DNA of 35,941 nt. Origin: Paracoccaceae bacterium. GTDB lineage: Bacteria; Pseudomonadota; Alphaproteobacteria; Rhodobacterales; Rhodobacteraceae. This document shows, one piece after another, positions 16,503 through 25,536 of this stretch. The translations under genes were made by a program, and so were the position numbers. Every line of letters begins with the position of its first letter. The stretch's first letter is position 1. The stretch is taken from positions 81,708 to 117,648 of the forward strand of contig JAGWAS010000005.1 of NCBI GenBank assembly GCA_021296235.1, read 5' to 3'. The notes beneath the pieces are model-generated. The model had not been told where the DNA came from, did not search any database, and saw only the letters and a program-made list of their open reading frames with translations.

Positions 16503-16522
16503 ACATAACAATATGTTTATGT
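16503..16522. promoter_or_regulatory. Palindromic operator, probable autoregulatory site of the ArsR-type regulator
   Basis: ACATAACAATATGTTTATGT is an inverted repeat with ACATAA/TTATGT arms and a central ATAT, mismatched at only four of twenty positions. It directly follows the -10 hexamer and covers the expected transcription start, a position suited to repression. AT-rich dyads of this size are typical of ArsR-family operators, and the first gene encodes an ArsR-type protein. Confidence 0.6.
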
Positions 16523-16562
16523 GATGCTGATTTATGTTGCGCTGGATTCAGAATCTTCGCCG

Positions 16563-16570
16563 AAGGAGGT
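16563..16570 (+). promoter_or_regulatory. Strong Shine-Dalgarno sequence for the ArsR-methyltransferase gene
   Basis: AAGGAGGT, a full complement to the 16S rRNA tail, stands eight bases before ATG 16579. It selects that start over the upstream ATG at 16534. Confidence 0.85.
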
Positions 16571-16578
16571 ATCGAACA

Positions 16579-17556
16579 ATGGAACAGCTGCTCATGGGCC
16601 TGAGGGCGGCGGCGGAGTCAACACGCCTGCGCATTCTTTCCCTTTGTGCGCATGTCGAACTCACGGTCTCCGACCTGGTTCACGTGTTGGGTCAGTCCCA
16701 GCCCCGAGTTTCCCGCCATCTGAGGCTGCTTGTTGAGGCTGGTCTCCTTGAGCGGCATCAGGAAGGCAACCGGGCATGGTACCGACTGGCCGAGGCACGC
16801 CGGGGAGCTCACAACGCTGAATTCGCTCGATATTTGGTTGATCTGATTCCGGAGGATGATGAGATTCAGGCGCTGGATTTGAGTCGCCTCGAAGAGGTTA
16901 AGGCGGAACGTGCGCGGGTGGCGTCCGACTATTTCCGGGCCAATGCGGACAGTTGGTCGGAAATCCGTGCCCTGCACGTCGATCCGGCCAAGGTTGATGC
17001 AGCCTTGCGCCAAGTGGTGTTGCAACGGCCGGTCGAACGTTTGCTTGATATCGGAACAGGCACCGGTCGCGTGCTCGAACTGGTTGGTTCGGAGATAAAA
17101 AGCGCGATCGGCATTGACCTCAGTCGTGAAATGCTGGCCGTTGCCCGACACAATCTCGACAAGGATGGGCTGCGCCACTGTCGGGTCCGGCAAGCCGACA
17201 TGAACCAGTTGCCGTTTGCAAACAATCGGTTCGATGCGGTGACGCTGCATATGGTTCTGCACTATTCGGAGCGGCCGGCACAGGTCCTGTCGGAGGCAGC
17301 GCGTGTTCTGAATCCCGGTGGCCGGGTTATTGTTGTCGACTTTGCGCCTCACAGCATGACGGTGTTGCTTGACCAGCACTCCCACCGCTGGCCCGGATTC
17401 GAGGAAAGCGTTGTCAAGTGCTGGTTCAGTGCCGCCGGGTTGTCTCCGGAAGAGCCACTTCTGCTGGATGGCGATCCGCTTACCGTTGTGATCTGGCCCG
17501 CTGCCCGACCCGCCAATGACGGGGTGTCGGTTGCCGCAAGGAGTGCAGTTTCATGA
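16579..17556 (+). CDS. ArsR-family regulator fused to a SAM-dependent methyltransferase domain
   Basis: A 325-residue two-domain protein. Residues about 1-95 form an ArsR-type winged helix (ESTRLRILSLCAHVELTVSD, then QSQPRVSRHLRLLVEAGLLE and GNRAWYRL). From about residue 110 a class I methyltransferase fold follows, with the SAM motif LLDIGTGTGRVLELV, the acidic motif II GIDLSREMLAVAR, QADMNQLPFANNRFD, and LNPGGRVIVVDF. Relatives sit upstream of metF and metH in many alphaproteobacteria and are thought to sense S-adenosylhomocysteine or SAM (SahR-like), so the domain may be a ligand sensor rather than an enzyme. ArsR metal-site cysteines are not evident. It overlaps metF by four bases. A promoter and palindrome in front suggest autoregulation of the whole block. 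Confidence 0.88.
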   Translation: MEQLLMGLRAAAESTRLRILSLCAHVELTVSDLVHVLGQSQPRVSRHLRLLVEAGLLERHQEGNRAWYRLAEARRGAHNAEFARYLVDLIPEDDEIQALDLSRLEEVKAERARVASDYFRANADSWSEIRALHVDPAKVDAALRQVVLQRPVERLLDIGTGTGRVLELVGSEIKSAIGIDLSREMLAVARHNLDKDGLRHCRVRQADMNQLPFANNRFDAVTLHMVLHYSERPAQVLSEAARVLNPGGRVIVVDFAPHSMTVLLDQHSHRWPGFEESVVKCWFSAAGLSPEEPLLLDGDPLTVVIWPAARPANDGVSVAARSAVS

Positions 17557-18419
17557 GTCCTCCGTTGGAGTTGAGTTTCGAGTTTTTCCCACCGGCAACC
17601 GAACGGGACGAAGCTGCACTGTGGCGCACCTTGGAGGCACTGTCGGCGTTCGAACCCCACTTTGTTTCGGTAACCTACGGTGCCGGTGGCTCGACCCGCG
17701 CCAAAACCGATCGGATCGTGCGCGTCATAAGGAGTGATACCGGCATGGAACCGGCGGCTCACCTGACTTGTGTCGGTGCCACCCGCCAAGAGGTTGATGC
17801 CATTGCGCAGGGATGGTGGAATGCCGGCATTCGGAATCTTGTTGCCCTGCGCGGCGACCCGCCCAACGATTCGATCGGGTATTTGCCGCATCCTGGCGGC
17901 TATGAAAATGCCGCCGCCCTTGTGGCCGGTCTGCGCCGAATTGCCGACTTCGACATTGCGGTTGCCGCTTACCCCGAATGCCATCCGGATTCATCTTCGC
18001 CGCAGGCGGATATCGACAACCTCAAGCGCAAGCTTGGCGCCGGTGCGACCCGAGCGATTACCCAGTTCTTTTTTGAACCGGCGACTTTCCTGCGGTTTCG
18101 GGATCGCGCGTGCGCCGCCGGCATCGACGTTCCGATCGTGCCGGGCATCCTGCCCATAACCAACTTTTCGCGGGCGGTTCGGTTTGCTCAGGTTTGTGCC
18201 GCGACAATTCCGGCTTGGTTCGCCGAACTCTACCGGGGCTTGGATGACGATCCGGAAACCCGGTCAATGGTTGCTGCCGCCCAAGCAACGGAACTATGCC
18301 AGCGGCTCCAGTCCGAAGGTGTTGGCGCATTCCATTTTTACACCCTCAACCGGCCAGCGCTCACAACTGCGATTTGCCGTCGGTTGGGCGTTCGGTTGCC
18401 GCTGGACAGGGCCGCCTAG
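17553..18419 (+). CDS. metF: 5,10-methylenetetrahydrofolate reductase
   Basis: MetF is a flavoprotein that reduces 5,10-methylene-THF to 5-methyl-THF, the methyl donor for methionine synthase. The 288-residue sequence has the TIM-barrel landmarks: [14 protein letters not shown] at the N-terminus with the catalytic Glu in the FEFFPP segment, [45 protein letters not shown], and [14 protein letters not shown]. The C-terminal [20 protein letters not shown] is also conserved. The start overlaps the regulator stop as ATGA, and only two bases separate its stop from the metH N-terminal module, so the reductase and synthase are made together. Nothing looks damaged in this gene. Confidence 0.96.
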   Translation: MSPPLELSFEFFPPATERDEAALWRTLEALSAFEPHFVSVTYGAGGSTRAKTDRIVRVIRSDTGMEPAAHLTCVGATRQEVDAIAQGWWNAGIRNLVALRGDPPNDSIGYLPHPGGYENAAALVAGLRRIADFDIAVAAYPECHPDSSSPQADIDNLKRKLGAGATRAITQFFFEPATFLRFRDRACAAGIDVPIVPGILPITNFSRAVRFAQVCAATIPAWFAELYRGLDDDPETRSMVAAAQATELCQRLQSEGVGAFHFYTLNRPALTTAICRRLGVRLPLDRAA

Positions 18420-18421
18420 CC

Positions 18422-19478
18422 GTGAGCCGCAAGATCAAATTGGTCAGTTCTTCGTACTCAGCCGCATTGGAGGAGATGGCGGAGCGACGCATTCTGGTCA
18501 TGGACAGCGCCATGGGCACCATGATCCAGGCGAACGGGTTGACGGAGGACGAATTCCGGGGCGGAATTTTTGCAAACCACGCGCAAGCGCTGCAGGGCAA
18601 CAATGACCTGCTGAACCTGACCCGGCCGGATGTCATCCGCGGCATACACGATGCCAATCTTGCCGCCGGCGCCGACATACTGAAGGCCAACACGTTCAAT
18701 GCGAACGCCATTTCCCAAGCCGATTACGGTCTTGCCTCAAATGCCCGGGAAATCGCCCTGGCCGGAACCAGAATTGCAAGGGAGGCGGCGGATGCGGCCA
18801 TGGCGGCAGAACCGGCGCGCCACCGCTTTGTAGCCGGCATTCTGGGGCCAACCAGCCGCACCGCATCGATTTCGCCGGATGTCAACGATCCTGGCCACCG
18901 AAGCGTGACTTTCGACGAGCTTGTTGTGATTTATCGGGAAAATGCTGATGGGGTTGTTTCCGGTGGAGCCGACATCATCCTCGTCGAGACGATATTCGAT
19001 ACGCTGAACGCCAAGGCTGCCCTGTTTGCGATTGAAGAGACTTTCGAGGAGCACGGCAGAATATTGCCGGTCATGGTATCAGGCACGATTACCGACCGCT
19101 CAGGGCGGACCCTGTCTGGCCAGACGGTCGAGGCATTCTGGACTTCAGTTCAGCACATCCGGCCATTTGCCATTGGTCTCAACTGTGCCCTCGGTGCCGA
19201 ACAATTGGCGCCCTTTGTCGGCGATCTGTCGCGTGCCGAATGCCGGACTGCCGAATGCCTTCGGTGGTTATGATGAAACGCCGGATCAGACGGCCACCAT
19301 TATCGGCGCTTTGGCGCGGGACGGTTTGGTCAATGTCGTTGGTGGATGCTGCGGCACCACGCCCGGTCACATTGCAGCAATCCGGGAAGCCGTCGATGGT
19401 GTCGCCCCGCGGCAGTTGCCCGAAGTGCCAGCCGGCCTGACGCTCTCGGGTCTTGAACCCTTCCACCTGGCTGCCTGA
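18422..19478 (+). pseudogene. metH: Methionine synthase homocysteine-binding module, frameshifted
   Basis: This is the N-terminal, homocysteine/zinc-binding module of cobalamin-dependent methionine synthase, encoded separately from the rest. The first frame has [66 protein letters not shown] and [20 protein letters not shown], then runs out of register and stops at 19273. The family sequence resumes one frame over with [18 protein letters not shown] and [18 protein letters not shown], ending [11 protein letters not shown] at 19478. About nine residues expected between LSR and PNAG are missing, consistent with a deletion of roughly 26 bases near 19231. Zinc needs the Cys of GLNCALG plus both Cys of GGCCGTTP, and the latter two lie beyond the break. 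The start is probably GTG 18422. An assembly or sequencing error remains possible. Confidence 0.8.
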
Positions 19479-19496
19479 CGGTCGCTGTCGATTCCA

Positions 19497-22184
19497 ATGA
19501 GTGAAGTGATGACAGGCGAACAGGGACTGACTCCCGCCAGCAGTTTTGCCCAGCGTTTTGTCATGGTGGGCGAGCGGACCAACGTAACCGGTTCGGCAAA
19601 GTTCCGGAAGTTGATCGTTGCCGACGATTTCGAGGCTGCACTCGGCGTTGCGCGCGAGCAGGTGGAAAACGGAGCCAGCATCATCGACATCAACATGGAC
19701 GAGGCGTTGCTTGATTCCGAGGCGGCAATGACCCGGTTCCTCAATCTGATCGCGGCCGAGCCCGACATCTGTCGCGTGCCGGTCATGATTGATTCGTCAA
19801 AATGGTCGGTCATTGAGGCGGGACTGAAATGCGTCCAGGGCAAGGCTGTCGTCAATTCAATCAGTCTTAAGGAGGGCGAGGAGGAATTTCTTGAGCAGGC
19901 CACGCTCGTACGCCGCTATGGCGCGGCGATGGTGGTCATGGCGTTTGACGAGTCCGGTCAGGCTGACTCGGTAAGCCGCAAGGTTGACATTTGTGCGCGA
20001 GCATACCGATTGCTGACCAGCCTGGCCGGCGTTCCGCCCCAAGACATCATTTTCGACCCCAACATCTTTGCTGTCGCCACGGGCATGGAGGAACATGACG
20101 GCTATGGCATCGCATTCATCGAAGCGACCCGCCGGATCAAGGCAACACTGCCCGGCAGCCATGTTTCCGGCGGCCTGTCGAACCTGTCCTTCTCGTTTCG
20201 CGGCAACGAACCGGTGCGCCGGGCGATGCACTCGGTGTTTCTGTATCACGCCATTCCTGCAGGCCTCGACATGGCGATCGTCAATGCCGGACAGCTTGAT
20301 GTCTATGACGAAATTTCGCCCATCCTGCGCGAGCGGGTGGAGGATGTGGTCCTCAATCGCCGTGCAGATGCAACCGATCGGTTGCTTGAGATCGCCGATG
20401 ATTTCCGGGGCGGTGCGATCCGGCAGGCGAAGGATGACAGCTGGCGTGATGCCCCTGTTGAAGACCGGTTGATTCATGCCTTGGTCCATGGAATTGCCGA
20501 CCACGCCGAAACGGATGCCGAAGAGGCGCGATTGAAACTCGGCAAGCCGTTGTCCGTGATCGAAGGGCCGCTGATGGACGGAATGTCCGTCGTGGGTGAT
20601 CTGTTCGGTGCAGGGAAAATGTTCCTGCCCCAAGTGGTGAAAAGCGCACGGGTGATGAAGAAGGCCGTTGCGTGGCTGGAACCCTTCATGGAAGCCGAAA
20701 AAAGTCGGCAAACAGCTTCTGCCGGAAGGATTGTGACGGCAACAGTCAAGGGAGATGTCCACGATATTGGAAAGAACATTGTTGGCGTCGTGCTGCGCTG
20801 CAACGGCTACGAAGTTATTGATCTTGGGGTAATGGTGCCCGCCGACCGGATTTTGGACGCGGCGGACAGGGTGGACGCGGACATGATCGGTCTGAGCGGA
20901 TTGATCACACCCAGTCTGGACGAGATGTGCCGCGTTGGCGAAGCGATGGACCGGCGCGGCATGACATTGCCCCTGCTGATCGGCGGAGCCACGACCAGCC
21001 GCATGCATACCGCTGTCCGGATTGAGTCTTCTTATGAGGGGCCGGTGGTCCATGTGACCGATGCGTCGCGCGCGGTCGGGGTCGCCGGGTCGCTGATGTC
21101 TCCCGGCAAGAGAGCGGGATTCGTTACCGAAACGCGTTCGGCCTACGCCGCACTGCGCGAGAGCCACGCTCGCGGGCGGCGAAACGGTGTGCAGGCCAAT
21201 CTCGTTTCGGCGCGCGCCAACCGGTTGCAATTCGACTGGTCCGGATATGAACCTCCTGAACCGACCGTGGCCGGGCCGGTTGTTCTTGATGCGGTGGCGA
21301 TTGAAGAACTTGTGCCAAAGATTGACTGGACTCCCTTTTTTCGAACTTGGGAGCTTGCCGGTTCATATCCGCGCATACTCGACGATCCCGTTGTCGGTGA
21401 AGCGGCGCGCGCACTTCATGAAGACGCAGTTTCAATGCTGGACAGGATGGCGGCTGAGGATTGGACCCGGCCGAAGGGGGTGTTGGCGTTCTGGCCCGCG
21501 GCCGGCAATGGTGACGATATTGAGCTTTACTGGGACCGAGAGCACAGCGAGGTTCGTGATGCGTTGAGGATGCTGCGCCAGCAGACCACCGGAGCAAAGC
21601 GCCCGAACCACTGCCTGGCGGATTTCGTCGCGCCGAAAGGCAGCGGTGTGCCGGACTGGGTTGGCGGATTCTGCGTAACGGCCGGGCAGGGGATCGAAGA
21701 TGCTGCAGCCAAATTTGAGATGCGCAATGACGATTACAATTCAATTCTTGCCAAAGCGCTGGGGGACAGGCTTGCCGAGGCCTTTGCCGAGTTGCTGCAT
21801 GAGAGGGTGCGCAAGGAATTCTGGGGTTATGCCGCCGACGAAGACCTGGCCAACAAAGATCTGATCGCCGAGCGGTATCAGGGCATTCGCCCTGCACCCG
21901 GTTATCCGGCCTGCCCTGAGCATACCGAGAAGCGTCGCCTGTTTGCCCTGCTTGATGCCGAACGGCACACCGGCGTAGCCCTGACCGAAAGCTGTGCCAT
22001 GCTTCCGGCTTCGTCCGTCAGCGGTTGGTACTTCAGTCATCCTGAAGCGCGATATTTTGGTGTCGGAAAGATCGGTCGCGATCAAGTTGGGGATTATGCC
22101 GCCCGCAAGGGCTGGATGGTCGAAGAAGCCGAACGGTGGCTGGCACCCAATTTGGGCTACGAGCCCGCCAGACGTGCAGCATAG
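19497..22184 (+). CDS. metH: Cobalamin-dependent methionine synthase, folate/B12/activation modules
   Basis: An 895-residue protein carrying the last three of MetH's four modules. The pterin-binding TIM barrel starts at once ([18 protein letters not shown], then [17 protein letters not shown] and [10 protein letters not shown]). The B12 cap helices ([34 protein letters not shown]) come next. The cobalamin domain has the DxHxxG motif in GDVHDIGKN (Asp419, His421), [11 protein letters not shown] and [10 protein letters not shown]. The SAM-binding reactivation domain ends the protein ([15 protein letters not shown] near 798, then [15 protein letters not shown]). It needs a homocysteine-binding partner, and the gene 18 bases upstream is that module but is frameshifted. 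Splitting MetH at this domain border occurs in some alphaproteobacteria. All motifs here look intact. Confidence 0.95.
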   Translation: MSEVMTGEQGLTPASSFAQRFVMVGERTNVTGSAKFRKLIVADDFEAALGVAREQVENGASIIDINMDEALLDSEAAMTRFLNLIAAEPDICRVPVMIDSSKWSVIEAGLKCVQGKAVVNSISLKEGEEEFLEQATLVRRYGAAMVVMAFDESGQADSVSRKVDICARAYRLLTSLAGVPPQDIIFDPNIFAVATGMEEHDGYGIAFIEATRRIKATLPGSHVSGGLSNLSFSFRGNEPVRRAMHSVFLYHAIPAGLDMAIVNAGQLDVYDEISPILRERVEDVVLNRRADATDRLLEIADDFRGGAIRQAKDDSWRDAPVEDRLIHALVHGIADHAETDAEEARLKLGKPLSVIEGPLMDGMSVVGDLFGAGKMFLPQVVKSARVMKKAVAWLEPFMEAEKSRQTASAGRIVTATVKGDVHDIGKNIVGVVLRCNGYEVIDLGVMVPADRILDAADRVDADMIGLSGLITPSLDEMCRVGEAMDRRGMTLPLLIGGATTSRMHTAVRIESSYEGPVVHVTDASRAVGVAGSLMSPGKRAGFVTETRSAYAALRESHARGRRNGVQANLVSARANRLQFDWSGYEPPEPTVAGPVVLDAVAIEELVPKIDWTPFFRTWELAGSYPRILDDPVVGEAARALHEDAVSMLDRMAAEDWTRPKGVLAFWPAAGNGDDIELYWDREHSEVRDALRMLRQQTTGAKRPNHCLADFVAPKGSGVPDWVGGFCVTAGQGIEDAAAKFEMRNDDYNSILAKALGDRLAEAFAELLHERVRKEFWGYAADEDLANKDLIAERYQGIRPAPGYPACPEHTEKRRLFALLDAERHTGVALTESCAMLPASSVSGWYFSHPEARYFGVGKIGRDQVGDYAARKGWMVEEAERWLAPNLGYEPARRAA

Positions 22185-22355
22185 TGCGACATGACAAAGG
22201 ACTTTGTCCGAACTTTTCCGGTTGGCTTGACGCTCAAGATGACAAATGTTGCAGAACTGGGTTCCGGCACCGCCTCGACGGCCAAGCCCGGCATGATCCT
22301 TGATCCCTCGGGTTGCGGGGTGAGGACCGCATAAGCGAGCCCCTCCGATATCCCG

Positions 22356-23966
22356 TCAATTTTGATTGCCCGACTTGGTAACCGGCCAATAGGACGCGGC
22401 AGTGGTCGCACCACCCAGGTTCAGGTTCTGCACGGCATTGCGCAATCCGGCCTGTTCGATTTTCTGGAACATTACCGCAAAGGGCGAGATTTCCCGGAAG
22501 GCTGCCTGGATTTCACCATAAAGTTCTGCGCGTGCATTGCGATCGTTTTCAACCAGGGCGGCGGCGGTCTTTTCGCTGAGCCCACCGGTGTCCCAGCTGT
22601 TGCGCCAGGTCAGCAGGCCAGTTGCGTTTGCGGCGTCCGAATTGTCCGGGTTGTATGCGAAGGTGCCCGCATTGGTGTGCGGGTCGGGATAGTCCGGCCC
22701 CCACGCTCCAAGATAGACATCAAGATCGCGCGCTCGGTATCGCCCGAGTATCTGTTTGGCGGGGCCAACCGTGATGCTGAGTTTGATTCCGGCTTTTGCA
22801 AAGGTGGTCTTCAGTGTTTCTGCAATCTCGACCCGGTCCTGCGCGTCGCGCACACCGACCTCCAACTCCAGACCATCGACATCGGCTTCGGCCAGCAACT
22901 CCTTGGCTTTTTCCACATTCAGCGAAAAGGGGTTTTCGGTTGCCGCACCCGGAAAGGTCTTGGGCAGGAAGTTCTGATGAACGACATACTGACCGTCCAG
23001 GAAACTGCTTTCCATGCCCCGGTAGTCGACCAAATATTTGACCGCCTGGCGAACTTCGGGCTTGGAAAGTTCCGGATGTTTCTGGTTCAGGGAAAAGTAC
23101 ATCAGTCGACCGCGCAACTCCTCAATGATGCGCAAACCACCGGTATTGCGGACAGTTTTCACATCCTCGGAATTGAGGTTTCGGGCGACATCTATATCGC
23201 CCCGCTCAAGCAACCGGCGCTGATTGGCGCTCTCCTGCACATGACGCAAGAGCACGCGCTTCATTGCCGGTTCGCCGAGGTGGAAATTGGGGTTGGCCGT
23301 CAGGTCGACGCTCTCGTTGGGTATCCAGCCGGTTAGCTTGTATGGGCCCGAGCCGGCCGAATTGGTCTTGAACCACTCATTGCCCATGTCCCCATCAATT
23401 TCGTGCGCCATGGCCGTCAATTTGTCGACGATGCCGCCGACAGTGGCGGTGAGGCAATTCAACACGAAGGATGTTGCATAGCGCCTGTCGGTGGTAATGG
23501 CGACGGTGTTGCCTTCGGCCTTGATCGTCTCGGCGACATTGTCGGCCGTTAACCCAAGTTGCTTCAGTATGAATGCTGGTGTTTTGTTCAGGAGCACGGC
23601 GCGCCGCAGCGAAAATTCCACGTCCTCTGCCGTTACCGGGTTGCCGGATTCAAATTTCAATCCTTCGCGGATGTTGAAGGTCAGAGTCCGGCCGTCGTCG
23701 GAGATGCTCCAGCTTTCGGCGATTTCGGGCTGATAACCGGCCTCAAGGTTCAGCGGGTCAAAATTAACCAACTTCTGATAGATGTTGCGGTTAACGTCGG
23801 CGGTTGCAAATTCGAAACTCTCCGCCGGGTCCATCGTTATGATGTCGTCAATGCGCAGTGCCACAACCAAGGTGTCGTCGGGCGTTTCCGCGTGAACGGC
23901 GTTTGAGGCGGTTGCAAGGGCAAGGCCGGCAGACGCAGCCAACAGCATCTTCGAAAAAGCGCGCAT
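22356..23966 (-). CDS. ABC transporter periplasmic substrate-binding protein, peptide/nickel family
   Basis: A 536-residue family 5 solute-binding protein of the DppA/OppA type. A signal peptide is clear: MRAFSK, a hydrophobic core of Ala and Leu, then VHA before the mature Glu. The mature part shows the usual pattern: TMDPAESFEFATADVNRNIY, EIAESWSISDDGRTLTFNIR, GNPVTAEDVEFSLRR, SGPYKLTGWIPNESVDL, PEVRQAVKYLVDYRGM and LDVYLGAWGPDYPDPHT. Members bind oligopeptides, opines, nickel chelates or heme; the ligand here is unknown. No permease or ATPase genes follow on the minus strand within 170 bases, where metH ends convergently, so the receptor is an orphan that must use a transporter encoded elsewhere. 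GAGAGG stands before ATG 23966. Confidence 0.92.
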   Translation of the reverse strand: MRAFSKMLLAASAGLALATASNAVHAETPDDTLVVALRIDDIITMDPAESFEFATADVNRNIYQKLVNFDPLNLEAGYQPEIAESWSISDDGRTLTFNIREGLKFESGNPVTAEDVEFSLRRAVLLNKTPAFILKQLGLTADNVAETIKAEGNTVAITTDRRYATSFVLNCLTATVGGIVDKLTAMAHEIDGDMGNEWFKTNSAGSGPYKLTGWIPNESVDLTANPNFHLGEPAMKRVLLRHVQESANQRRLLERGDIDVARNLNSEDVKTVRNTGGLRIIEELRGRLMYFSLNQKHPELSKPEVRQAVKYLVDYRGMESSFLDGQYVVHQNFLPKTFPGAATENPFSLNVEKAKELLAEADVDGLELEVGVRDAQDRVEIAETLKTTFAKAGIKLSITVGPAKQILGRYRARDLDVYLGAWGPDYPDPHTNAGTFAYNPDNSDAANATGLLTWRNSWDTGGLSEKTAAALVENDRNARAELYGEIQAAFREISPFAVMFQKIEQAGLRNAVQNLNLGGATTAASYWPVTKSGNQN

Positions 23967-24121
23967 GGTGTCCTCTCAGTTGACATTGCGGTGTTGGAGG
24001 TTGAGCCCCCAAGGTCCGTATGGAACCCGCAGTGAGTTTTGGTGGCCAAGCCCTTTGGCGGGACTCTTTTCACAATCGTGTTGACCCATGGTTGCCAGCG
24101 ACCGCAGACGCTTTGCCCATC

Positions 24122-24149
24122 GGATCAAGATTGATCCAATATTGGATCA
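24122..24149. promoter_or_regulatory. Two overlapping palindromes, probable transcription-factor operator
   Basis: TGATCCAATATTGGATCA (24132-24149) is a perfect 18-base palindrome. Just upstream and sharing six bases, GGATCAA-GA-TTGATCC (24122-24137) is a second perfect dyad. Three GATC-centred half-sites are thus packed into 28 bases. The site lies in the 319-base divergent gap, about 155 bases before the binding-protein start and about 135 before metZ. The TTGGATC half-site recalls GntR-type operators such as those of VanR. Nothing else in the gap stands out. Confidence 0.65.
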
Positions 24150-24285
24150 TGCCAAGGATTTTCAACAACCGGATTTTGTGCTGCTTTCCGTTGCGCAGGC
24201 CCGCGGGGGACACAAACAATGGCCATGGCCCATCGGATGCATTATTGGTGCCAATCCGGTGCCCCAGAATCAAGTGTGATCAGCA

Positions 24286-25455
24286 ATGGATAAATCCACA
24301 ATGGCCGTCCGGGCGGGCATTCGCAGGAGCGGATTCGGAGAAAACTCCGAGGCAATTTTCCTTACGCAGGGCTACGCTTACGAGTCCGCCGAGCAGGCAG
24401 AGGCGAGGTTCATCGAAGCCGGTGAGGATGAGTTCATCTACACCCGCTATGGAAATCCGACCATCCGGATGTTTGAGGAACGCATGGCGGCAATCGAAGG
24501 CACGGAAGATGCTTTCGCATCCGCATCGGGAATGGCGGCAGTTCACGCAACCTTGATGTCGGTCCTGTCAGCGGGCGACCGGGTTGTGTCGTCGCGGGCA
24601 CTGTTCGGATCAAACCTGTTCATTCTTCAGAATGTTCTGCCGCGTTTTGGTGTCGATGTTGCACTCGTGGATGGCACCGACCCTGAGCAGTGGAAGCGCG
24701 AAATCAGGCCCGGCACCAAGGCGGTGTTTCTGGAGTCGGTCTCCAATCCGGTGCTTGAGGTGATTGACATCAAATTTGTCTGCGAGCTTGCCCGGAAACA
24801 CGGGGCATTGGCCATTGTTGACAATGCGGTTTCAACGCCGGTCTTTCAGGATACCTTACGGCTTGGGGCGGATGTGGTCATCTATTCGGCGACAAAGCAC
24901 ATCGACGGGCAGGGCAGGTGCCTGGGTGGAATCGTGCTTGGAACTTCGGATTTCATCAGGAAGGTTCTGGAGCCTTTCCAGAAGCATACGGGTGCAGCCA
25001 TAAGCCCGTTCAATGCTTGGGTTATGCTCAAGGGGTTGGAGACAGTCGAGTTGAGATGCAATGCGCAGGCGGATTCCGCCCTTGCCCTTGCCATGAAGAT
25101 TGACGGACATCCGAAATGCAGAAGGGTCATATATCCGCATCTGCCGAACCATCCCCAGCATGAGATCGCGATCTCGCAGATGACCAAGGGCGGTACCGTG
25201 ATCTCGATCGACTTCGAAGGAGGCAAGGAGATGGCGTTTCGCTTCATCAACGCCCTGAAGATCATCGGGATTTCGAACAATTTTGGAGACGCAAAAAGCC
25301 TGGTTACCCATCCGGCCACCACGACCCACCAGCGCTTGACACCTGAATTCCGCTCGGAGCTTGGCATAGGCGCAGGCTTGGTGCGAATATCCATTGGGCT
25401 CGAGAGTTCGGCGGACCTTGAAAAGGACATTGAAGCCGCCCTCGACGCAGCCTGA
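24286..25455 (+). CDS. metZ: O-succinylhomoserine sulfhydrylase
   Basis: A PLP-dependent Cys/Met-metabolism enzyme of 389 residues that makes homocysteine from O-succinylhomoserine and sulfide, feeding methionine synthase. MetZ features are the N-terminal EAIFLTQGYAYESAEQAEAR, YTRYGNPTIRMFEERMAAIE, ASGMAAVHATLMSVL and LESVSNPVLEVIDI. The PLP lysine is in SATKHIDGQGRCLGG (Lys204), and the C-terminal SLVTHPATTTHQ is the substrate carboxylate-binding stretch. The spacing and GQGR after the lysine favour MetZ over MetB or cystathionine lyases. ATG 24286 has no strong ribosome binding site. It is transcribed alone, with a palindromic operator about 135 bases upstream. It completes the methionine theme with metF and metH, although a different gene intervenes. 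Confidence 0.93.
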   Translation: MDKSTMAVRAGIRRSGFGENSEAIFLTQGYAYESAEQAEARFIEAGEDEFIYTRYGNPTIRMFEERMAAIEGTEDAFASASGMAAVHATLMSVLSAGDRVVSSRALFGSNLFILQNVLPRFGVDVALVDGTDPEQWKREIRPGTKAVFLESVSNPVLEVIDIKFVCELARKHGALAIVDNAVSTPVFQDTLRLGADVVIYSATKHIDGQGRCLGGIVLGTSDFIRKVLEPFQKHTGAAISPFNAWVMLKGLETVELRCNAQADSALALAMKIDGHPKCRRVIYPHLPNHPQHEIAISQMTKGGTVISIDFEGGKEMAFRFINALKIIGISNNFGDAKSLVTHPATTTHQRLTPEFRSELGIGAGLVRISIGLESSADLEKDIEAALDAA

Positions 25456-25536
25456 ACCGAGGCAGCTTAAAACAATGAAGACGGTTAGGTCCGGGATCCA
25501 CTCACCATCCGGAACGCGTCCATTCCGGAGCTGCAA

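Noticed and set aside
19857..21230. 457-codon minus-strand frame
   Set aside because: Antisense shadow of the conserved metH folate and B12 modules.
22362..23336. 324-codon plus-strand frame
   Set aside because: It is antisense to the clearly real peptide-binding protein gene and has no family features; long shadow frames are common at this base composition.
24088..24279. 63-codon plus-strand frame in the gap before metZ
   Set aside because: It covers the palindromic operator and has no ribosome binding site or similarity.
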